A DNA stretch of 64,000 bases, taken from positions 417,659-481,658 of the forward strand of contig VSDK01015468.1 in the NCBI GenBank assembly GCA_009767595.1. The letters are read 5' to 3'. The notes beneath the pieces were generated by a model, which saw nothing but the letters and a program-made list of their open reading frames with translations, was not told where the DNA came from and made no database searches. Of the stretch, positions 11,480 through 20,300 are shown piece after piece (the stretch's first letter is position 1; every line of letters begins with the position of its first letter). The position numbers and the translations under genes were made by a program. Source of the DNA: Symbiodinium kawagutii. Its lineage: Eukaryota > Sar > Dinophyceae > Suessiales > Symbiodiniaceae.

Positions 11480-12895
11480 ATGGGGGGAGGTTGGCACCTA
11501 ATGGGATACCATGGAAAGCTTTCTGAAAGAACTTAGGGCTAGCATGAGACAAAAATCGGGATGCCACAATGTAATAGCAGGAGGATTTGTTTCTTTCTTT
11601 TGGCAGGCAAGTTGTAGATCATTAGAATGGAAAGTGGAGAGAGCACAAACGGAACAATGGGCAATCCTTAAAAAAACTTAGGGAGGGCCTTAGACATAAC
11701 ATGCTTAAACCTTGGAACATCATTGGGTGTGAGTGCATGAATAGCATGGAAAAAAGCACACATCCTAGGTGGAAAGCATAGGAGCAGGAAATGTAGCCAG
11801 GGGAACACATATAAGTTATAACAACTCCATTGGAACTGAGTGGGGGGAAGTTTGCACTAGTTGGGGGAAGCCAATAAAACAGTCCAGGATGCCAAAGCCG
11901 GCCTCCTCAAAAAGATAAGGATAACATGATTTGAGACAGAAAAAACATGATTTGACACAGAAAAAACACGTGCAGGGTACTGCAACAATGATAGCATGGG
12001 AAACCAGGAACAGAATGTGGCGAGACTACAAGAGCAACAAGAAGTGATATCAGACTGTCTTTTGGGGAGAGCATATGTATAGTAAGATAAAGAAAAGTCA
12101 TGGAAAAGTGCTTGCTCAAAGCAAATGAATGGCAGGTAAGCAATTGAAACCTTGGGTGGAGAACATACACATACATAGCATGGAAAATGAGAAGACGTGA
12201 TAAGAACACTATCAAACCATGGAGAAAGATTAGCACAATATAGGGAAAACAAAGAAACAATATGGTATGCACTGGGACTGAAGGATGGGAAAGGTTACAA
12301 AAATACCATGGAGTAGTACAGGAAGAGATTTGCCATACTTGGAGGAAACCACAAGGATCATCTAGGATGTAATGGAAACCTTCTGAAAGGACATAGAGAT
12401 AGCATGAATTGAGCCAAAACCCCCATGCAGGGGATGGTAAAAGTAATAGCATGGGAAGCCATAACAACATCTTTTTGTTGGGGGAGGGGCAGGTCATAGA
12501 GAACCGGAATAGAATGTAGTGATAGTATTGAAACAACAAAGGGTAATGCACAAAGACCACTTAGGAAGGGCATAGACATAGTATGCCAAAACAATGGAAC
12601 CTCATTTAATGTAGTTACATGAACGACATGGAAAACATGCACATATACTAGGTGAAAAGCAAAGGATTTTTTTTGGAATGCAACAACAAAGGAAAAAGCA
12701 CATACATATCCTAGGTGGGAAGCATAGGAGTATTGTGGGAATGCAGCAAGGGGAAACATAAAACAACTCCATAGGAAATCCATATCATATGAGGAAAGCA
12801 AACCGACAGTATGGGGTGCCATGGAAGCAAGGCAAAGAACAGATTTTGCAACAATACATAAGAATAGGATTGGCACTACCTGGGAAACCACCATA
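11480..12895. repeat. Degenerate satellite-like tandem block
   Basis: Several phrases recur in the same order. Variants of TTGGCACTA-TGGGGGAAGCC occur near 11485, 11850, 12325 and 12868. Variants of CTTTCTGAAAGAACTTAGGG occur near 11518 and 12378. Variants of CATCCTAGGTGGAAAGCATA occur near 11762, 12645 and 12706. Variants of AATAGCATGGGAAGCC occur near 11992 and 12447. Spacing suggests units of very roughly 360-540 bp with a higher-order period near 870 bp. Copies are diverged, so the array is old. It encodes nothing recognisable and sits within the region spanned by the SPRY-gene exons. Confidence 0.55.
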
Positions 12896-13334
12896 TTTTT
12901 TTAATTTGAATATATCTAATTTGATTTGCATAATGTAATTACGTATTTTTAAAACATATACAATAATGAAAATGAAGAACATATTGTGTTAAATTTGCCT
13001 GCTGAAATCTTCGTCAATCCTCACAATGATGTTCAAACAACTGTCTGGAAATATGTCCACGACATTGTAATTTTAATAAAAAACAGCTAAAAACAGTGAA
13101 AAAAAGGGGGACCGACAGCGTCCAGCACTCTAAAGGTGACCATAGCTAATGATAAAGGCTGGTTGAGAATGGTTAGGGCTATAGGCATCTGACTAAAGGT
13201 TCCCCACATTGTCTTGAAAGTGCCAACAACTCCCCGCCTAAACCCAGTATGAGATGACCAAAGCTTGCATGAAATGTCACTGACTTAGCATGCCGTTCGA
13301 AATAGGAAAACAAAAAAATAGCAGCAAATCCTGC

Positions 13335-13413
13335 CTCGCGCAAGTGCACTTCGAAGAACCACCGGCCAGTCTCTTGAGCGTGCTTTGGAAAGCCTATCGT
13401 GATCCAGTCTGAC
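13335..13413 (-). CDS. SPRY-domain gene, exon with the first SPRY strands
   Basis: After the acceptor TGCACAG at 13414-13415 the minus-strand frame reads WITIGFPKHAQETGRWFFEV and then HLREAGFA. The sequence T-G-R-W-F-F-E-V-x-L-x-E-A-G is typical of the start of a SPRY domain (G-K-W-Y-x-E-V). A GC donor (GAG|GCAGGA) is possible at 13334, but the family pattern suggests the coding may extend a few codons to about 13322. The gap of more than 4 kb to the next SPRY exon is an intron that contains the satellite-like block. Confidence 0.5.
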
Positions 13414-13665
13414 CTGTGCAACAAAGGTGAAAAATACACATGGCTGAAGCCCACGGAAACCAATCTTCGGCCTAAAAAGATGCAAAGTGCCACTTTCGGC
13501 GCCACATCCAAGAGCACAACCATACACAATTTGAAAACATCATTGGAGTTTGATTCAATTTTACCATATACATAATACAGTACATCGGTATACTTATATT
13601 GGAAATAACCTGAAATAATTGTTGCTTACATTTGAAATTTGCTTGCACTGCTTACACGTATTTAC

Positions 13666-13782
13666 TTAACTGGAGATCATTGGAGATCCATTTCTTGCTC
13701 CAAGTGGCATGGGATCTGCCGTGCATCCCCGGAGCAAGTCCGGCACAGGCGCCAGAGAGTCAGTGGGTGCCGTCGCATTCAT
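13666..13782 (-). CDS. Exon-like block upstream of the SPRY exons
   Basis: The minus-strand frame starts MNATAPTDSLAPVPDLLRG and continues CTADPMPLGA. It is preceded by a plausible acceptor (GGTTGAG|GTTGCC), so it may be an internal exon or contain the start codon. Coding composition is good and no domain is recognised. The in-frame stop at 13666 probably lies beyond the real donor. Confidence 0.3.
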   Translation of the reverse strand: MNATAPTDSLAPVPDLLRGCTADPMPLGARNGSPMISS

Positions 13783-14350
13783 GGCAACCTCAACCAAGCC
13801 CTGGCACCGCGGTTGGCGGAGGCTGGTGGGCTATACTGTACTGCAATTCCATCCTGTCATGCGACCTTTCAAAGCGCAAGGGTATCAGTGTTGTGTTCTC
13901 TTGTGGGATTATTTTTTGATGATGCATTATGACACTTGAGAAGGTATCTTGACGTTTTATGTTGTGCTGCCCTCTCTCGTCAACGTCAAAGGTCCTTGAG
14001 CTCTTTCGGGTTGTATTCTGACAGCCTTAGCTGGCTTCAGATAGCTGAAGTTTCGTTGTCGTGAATTTAGCGGCCATTGGAACTGTCGACAAGGTAAGAA
14101 ATCAATGAGTTATGGTTCCTTAACGCATCACCCCGAATGCACACGAATGTAATATTTCTAGACCTGCTGACGGAATCTCTTCAATGATAAGCGCGGGAAC
14201 CGTCTTCCTTACCATACTTCAAGGTTGCCAAGCAACACATGCGCATATTTGTCCAGTACTCCCAAGCGGTTGTGCCGCATGCCTGATCAAAACGCAATTT
14301 CATGATTGCCTCATGATGTGCCCATAAACCTACGCAACTCCACCAAGAAC

Positions 14351-14380
14351 CTGACATAACCTGACATAACCTGACATAAC
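14351..14380. repeat. 10-bp tandem repeat, three copies
   Basis: CTGACATAAC is repeated three times exactly, with a fourth diverged copy after it. Confidence 0.9.
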
Positions 14381-14394
14381 CCGACACCAAGAAA

Positions 14395-14560
14395 ACATAC
14401 AAAGCCACCAATCCACAGGTCCACAGCCACCCATCCTCCTGAATCTGTGGAGCACATAGTGCAGCGCAAGCGGACGTCCTTCAAGACCAAGTAGGAATCT
14501 CCATATTGCCGAGCTTTCACTACACCTCCGCAACAACAGCACCGTTTCAGGAAATCATTG
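14395..14560 (-). CDS. Exon-like block with two Cys pairs
   Basis: The minus-strand frame reads DFLKRCCCCGGVVKARQYGD, then SYLVLKDVRLRCTMC and STDSGGWVAVD. The two CxxC-type pairs, about 22 residues apart, could bind zinc (inference). An AG|G acceptor (GCGGAG|GTG) lies inside, so the exon may start at the second half and the first pair may be intronic. The family is not recognised. Confidence 0.35.
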
Positions 14561-15049
14561 GAGTCACTTCTGAAACAACCGTGCGGCACACCAGCGGAAC
14601 GGCCCAACCTCGGTAGTCATTCATGACGTTCCTCAGGGAAATCCGATGAGCACGAGACATGTCTGCAAACTTCCCTGACTGAAAAACAGCTTAAATGTAA
14701 GAAGCTGACTTTGGGAATTTCTCTTCCATGGAACCTGTATTCACAAATCCTTGCAGGTACAGAACCTAAGAGCATCTAGGACTAGGAACCTATAGGAACC
14801 ATTCACACAACATGCTGGAAGCCAGTCTTGAGGTGGGATTCGTCACAAAGTCACATGCCTACTCATAAAGCACGACATGCTGAAGAACTTCGCCTGGATC
14901 CCCCAATCTGCACCTTCAAACACCTTCTTCAAAGGGCGAATATTCAAACACGTTCAAAGGCTTCAAGACCACCAAACTGATGCATACCTTCTGCGGACCT
15001 ACTCTGGACCATCAGTTCTAATTAGAAATAGTTCTAGGATCTTCTTGGT

Positions 15050-15262
15050 GATTGGTCACGTTTTTGCACACGTAGTGTCCCCACCCGCTGGAATCCATGG
15101 ATGTTTTAGGCGGCTCCGAAACATTGGGGCGGGGGAGGTGGGACGCCAACGACCGAGGTGCAGGGCGCCATACTTGCAACGATCGAAGCCTTTGGCGTCG
15201 TCATATGCGCCACCGAACAATTCTTTCTCCCAGCTCCTTGCTTCACGAGTCGTGCAGGTCAA
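15050..15262 (-). other. Coding-like island, unidentified
   Basis: A GC-richer patch open in two minus-strand frames. One reads SWEKELFGGAYDDAKGF; the other ends in a run of five prolines. It is likely exonic, but neither splice sites nor a family could be assigned. Confidence 0.2.
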
Positions 15263-15264
15263 AC

Positions 15265-15393
15265 ATGGTCAAAGTGATGGTCAAAGTGATGGTCAAAGTG
15301 ATGGTCAAAGTGATGGTCAAAGTGATGGTCAAAGTGAGGGTCAAAGTGAGGGTCAAAGTGATGGTCAAAGTATGTCAAAGTGATGGTCAAACA
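15265..15393. repeat. 12-bp tandem repeat, about ten copies
   Basis: ATGGTCAAAGTG is repeated about ten times with few changes. It would encode QSDG or MVKV repeats in plus-strand frames. The unit length is a multiple of three, but no supported gene covers it and it more likely lies in an intron of the minus-strand gene. Confidence 0.9.
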
Positions 15394-16901
15394 TGGGCGA
15401 AGGGATCAGAAAAATGATGAATCATCAATCATCAAGGACTTACTGACAGGTTTTGACACTAAAGCTGGCTCCAAATCGCTCCACCGTGGGGCATGGGGAC
15501 ACCCTGGCTCCTTAGCTCCCTCCTAACCGATCGCCAGTTTATGCTTTAGTGTACTGACTAGCCTGGTAGGTCGACACAGTGGCCCGAAAGAACTAGTTCT
15601 GATGTAGCTGTAGTACTTGATGTCATCCACGAAAGGGACGGCTCAATGCCAACAAAGGGAGTAGATGACCCATTCACCCAAGCATTCCCAAGCATGGGCA
15701 AGGAAAACTAATTTGGATCCATCCTGGATCTTTCTAATATCCTACTTTGCCCTCGGCTTCTGCAACCAAGAACTGCTGAGGCCGCTGAAGGTGGGAATCA
15801 TCCGAGGATATGTTGGGCTTCAGGTAGCAAGACTGTGCACTGAAGGGATCTGAAGGAGCCAAGGTTCTTTCGAGTGTTGTTCTCCTTGGTGGGACAATAT
15901 CAAGCAATATAAGCGCAGCAGCTTGGTCGCAGCAAGGAATGCACATCTCCCAGTGACAAAAACATCTCCAACAATCCATGGCTTGCACTGCATCTGCGAG
16001 GTATGTGATGGATTTCAGGCCTACAAACGGTCATAAAATGCTATCAATACGAGTGTAAACAGCTACAAATGCCATCCACGTGCAAAGGTGGAACGGTGGA
16101 ATTTCTTGTGCTGTCAGGCAACTGGATCCAGGGCTCCGTTGGAGGTTTTGGTCTCAAACTGGTTACCTCAGGCCGATGGCTTCACATCCATTCAAATCCA
16201 TTCACATCTGACATCCTGGTACTTGAACCCAGTTCCAAAAAGCTGCTGCCAGCGAAACCTTGATATCTTCTTCTCTTCTGTCTGCGATTGGTTTGACATT
16301 GATATTATCTATGGATACCAGAAACAAAGTGTTAGATCCCAAAAGTTTTTCCAGAGTCTTTTCATTTCAGTGCTGATTGATCCATGGTTCAAAGGGCGCC
16401 GACAACATCACTATAGCCTATAGCATCTAATACACTTCCAGCAATTTCATGTACCTCAAAATGCGCATGAAAAAGCACAATAATGATAATTCTGAATTGC
16501 AATTTTGGGAATCCCTTTGACGCTCGGAATGCCATCCCATATCCTGTGCGATAATAAATCCCATATCCCTAAGTACTATCACTATAACATCCTGTGCGAC
16601 TCGTCACGATAGAACTCGTCTGTCTCCATGAAGTGCCCCATGCGGTCCAAATTCACATGGATGACCACAGGTGCCATGTCCTCCAGCTGCGAACTGGGAG
16701 ACATTTGTCGCTAAATACAATCAATCAGGTTGGTGAATGAGTTGGCGGAACAATGAGATATGCATCCTTAAGATCAATGATTGTCAATGATGATCATGAA
16801 CCACGCGTGTAAAATCGTGTATGCACCACCAACGAGAAGCATCCCAAAATTTCATCCATTTCCCATCAGCAGCTGGCGATTTCCCAGGGTTCTCACAGCG
16901 C

Positions 16902-16970
16902 CTGGATCCAGCCCAACGTGGTTTCCAGCTCGCGGCCCACGAAGCCCAGGCTTTGAAATGTCGTTTTGAC
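16902..16970 (-). CDS. Exon bounded by AG|G and a GC donor, unidentified
   Basis: A 23-codon phase-0 exon, VKTTFQSLGFVGRELETTLG then WIQ, lies between CGACCAG|GTC and ATCCAG|GCGCTG. It is a clean example of the dinoflagellate exon style with an apparent GC-AG intron. The family is not recognised. It lies about 220 bp from the Copia insertion, which is therefore probably inside an intron or just outside this gene. Confidence 0.4.
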
Positions 16971-17184
16971 CTGGTCGCGGCAATGCCTTGCCATGATCCT
17001 TCCATCAGCCTATGGCAATGCCTTTGTTGCAAAGAATTCTCGTCCCGCGACATGGCTGGCACAATGTGAGTACATCGAGGCCAGTGAAAAACAACCGGCA
17101 AAAATGTGTGCTATCATTCAGGCAAGCAGGTGTTTCGAAGGCAGTAGCGATGGTAGGTTCATGGGTAATCCCATGCCGTGGTAT

Positions 17185-17189
17185 CTAAC
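17185..17189. repeat. Target-site duplication (left)
   Basis: CTAAC directly flanks the element; the identical CTAAC lies at 25212-25216. Five base pairs is the usual duplication length for Ty1/Copia integration. Confidence 0.9.
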
Positions 17190-17375
17190 TGTGAAGTGCA
17201 GTGGCAAGGCGGAGGACCTTTTCACGTGGCGCAGCTCACACCATCACGCGTCCAATCGCGTGCGCACAGGGTCGAGGGGGCCCCTTCCCATATCAGCCGA
17301 ACAGCGGTGAGGCAACTGGCCATGAGATACATGTTTGGAGTCAATGCATGGTTTCAACTGACCGTTGGAATTACA
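17190..17375 (-). repeat. 3' LTR of the Copia element
   Basis: 186 bp, starting TGTAATTCC and ending CTTCACA in element orientation. It is nearly identical to the other LTR. The pol frame ends inside it. Confidence 0.93.
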
Positions 17376-20300
17376 GCTCCCAACCTTTCTGTTGACTCCA
17401 AACTTTCGCATGTCATTGGTAGACATGCCTGCCTCCTTTGCTTGAGTTCGTGCTGACATGTGATCGCTTTCCGCGACCAGCTGAAATTCACCCGTGGACA
17501 GGAGGCGATACAGTGGCTCCACCGAACCTTTCATCTTGGTGAGAGGATCGGCCAACATGGCCGGGTGATCCACCCATCGAATGCTCCCTGACAAGCTGTT
17601 CAAGTCCTCCCTGATAATCTGGATCTCAATTGCTGTCCGCTTGTCCTGTCCCCCTATGGTGTCTTTACAAAGCTGGTCATAAAGACTTTTGGCATCAACG
17701 ATTGCCAAACTACCCCGCAGCTGCTCAGAAGTTGCCGAAGACATCATTGCCATTACCTGTCGACCACTCAGCCTCTGCGGCCATTCTCGCAGAGAAAAGC
17801 TGGGATCGCACAACTCCTCGTGAAGCACGAGGATCCAAAGTAGATCTCCAAGTCCTCTTGACAAGCTCTGAGTCTCCGCCGCCAGAGTGCTGTTCACCAC
17901 CCGTTGCAACCGGGCGCTTCGCCACCAGAGCAAGTTCGCTTTGGCCCTCTTGTTGTCCTTGAGCTCTGGCTCGTGGCAAAGAATCATCTGGCCTCCTTGG
18001 GAATGCATCTTGTCATTCCCGAATGAGGCATCGGTCACCACGCTGAATTGCATGTTGGAGAGCGGCTGCACTCGCAGGATCATCGTGGAGTTCTGCTTCA
18101 GGTTGCGGACCACCTCATTCAATGCCTGGATGTCCTCCACTTTCAAGTTGGTCAACTTGCTGGATAGCAAGCTGGATGGTCCCGAAGCATCTGGCCTACC
18201 TTCTTTCGCAAGCCAGTTCAGAGCTCCACAGGTTGCTCTGGCATTGGCCACTTCCTGCTCCGTTGCATCGCTCTTCTTTTGCGAGGATCTTCCCCTGTCC
18301 AACGGAACTTCGGACAGGCGCTCTTCCACGAACTTCTGCATGTCGATCTGGAACTCACCGTTGGGCAACTGCTTGATCCGCCTACCATTGAATGCTGCCC
18401 CTTCAGGTGTTTCTTTGAGCGTGACGAACTTCCCGAACTCGAACTTCTTGCGCAACTGGTTGACCCGGTCCAGGTGTATAGGATGGCCCACCATGAACAG
18501 GTCATCCACTTCTATAGCGATGACTCCTTGTAGTCGGCCACCTTCGTATAGCCGATACACGCATGGGTCCAGTGCGCTCTGCTGGTAGCCGATGGTCTTG
18601 AGGTAGCTCGTGAGGGTGTTCCGCCAATGGAGTGGTGCATCCACCAATCCGTAACATCCTCCCACAATCTCCACCAGTTGACTTGGATGGACTCCTTCAA
18701 TTCCTTCAGGTGGGAGGCGAAAGAACAACTTTCCGGCCTTTCTCACAAGCGCATCACTTTGGCAGAATGCGTTTCGAAGGTCTCCGATCTGTGCTACCAT
18801 GTTCTCGTTGGCGGCAATCTGGAGGATCAGCGCCAGGTTCATCGTGTTGACGGTTGGTGAGAACCGCTCCAGGGACAAGATGTCGGGGTCCTTGTCACCA
18901 CGGATGCACAGTCGACTCTTCTTCGTAGCCGCCTCTCCCGGTTGTTCCCCGGGCTTGTACCTTCGAGCTAACTTGGAGGGCAACACTCGATCCAGCTTGT
19001 TCTCTTTTCGCAGTTGCTGCCACGTTTCCTCTGACTCCTCAATGGACAGGACTCGAACTGCTGGAGTGGACGTCACTTTCTTCCATTCCTCGAAGTCTTT
19101 GACTCGCCACTCCGCCAAATCCTTGGCGCTCTCTTTTCTCATGTCCACATCATCAGCCCGCCTCTTTTCTGTCGCCAGCACCTCCAACGCATACTTCTCG
19201 TCCAGAGACATCTCCTTCTTGATGAAGAAAGTAGTTGTCCCTGTCCACAACTCGTCCTGTTGCTCGTTCGAGGTATTTCGCAGGCGCCATTGATCTTCTC
19301 GTTCATGGCGAGGTCGATTCGTGACGTACTCGATCTCGGTCTTTCGCTTGGCACCCAACCATCCTTCTGGTATATCTCGGCGGGGATCGAACAAGGCACG
19401 CCTCTTCTTGACGTGGTGCTTGGTGACGGTGTTGTTCACGTTGTCAACCGTCCAGTAGTCACCGCCCTTCCGTTTGCAGGTTGCTGAGTCGAACAGCATC
19501 TTGCATCGTCGTTGGATCTCCTCTAGCTCGATGTCTTCCTGATCTGCCATCGAGACCATAAGGTCGTTGTCCACATCGTGTACTTCTTGAGGTTCTGGGT
19601 CGTGCCGTACAGGTAGTCCATCGAGTCGGTTAGCGTGGGCAGCAGAGCGTCTCATTTCTTCCACGAACGCTGGATCCTGCAGTTGTTGCTCTGTAGCTTG
19701 GGGTTCCGGCGCTAATGGGATCGCATCCTGGTCCACATCACCTTGTTCAACTTCAGGCTCCTCCACTGTCCTCACGGAGGTCGTGGAGATCCTTCTCACA
19801 TGAGAAGGTTGTGAAATCACTGGCTCCAGGTCCTCTTCGGCGATGCTGGGCGAGTACTCATTGACCTCGTCGTTGTCATCAAAGCCGACTTTCCGTTTCT
19901 CTCCACGGCCTTGCTGGTCATCTCCATCTTCACCCATGTCGTCGTCATCCTCGTCGTCCTGATCATCATCCGGAGGAAAGGCTTCATCCGTGATGTCCTT
20001 GTAGCCAGCTTTCTTTGAAGTGCGCTTGTACTCTTCGACCAGGTCCTTGCACTCATTCAAGACTAGCTCGATGCCGTGCTTCTCCATGTTGGTAGCTGGA
20101 CGGCATTGTTCTCGAGCTACCTTCCACAGCTCTCCCCACACTGTAACCCACAGATTGGCCCCGTCAAGAGCCACCACCGTGCCTGGACCAACCCAAGTTG
20201 GCTTGTTCTTGGCATAGTCGATCTCGGGAGCTCCACCATGTCGAGGCTTCCGGATGCGGTGGACCCGGTAGATGTACACGAAGTCGCCGGGCTGGTAGTT

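Noticed and set aside
14877-15383. Plus-strand 168-codon frame ending in QSDG repeats
   Set aside because: The non-repeat part has poor coding character and lies antisense to the supported gene direction.
15265-15393. CRISPR-like repeat array
   Set aside because: The units are directly adjacent 12-bp copies with no spacers, and the DNA is eukaryotic.
15780-15990. Minus-strand WIVGDVFVTG, resembling the end of pepsin-type proteases
   Set aside because: The residues that follow do not fit the family and no active-site motif is nearby.
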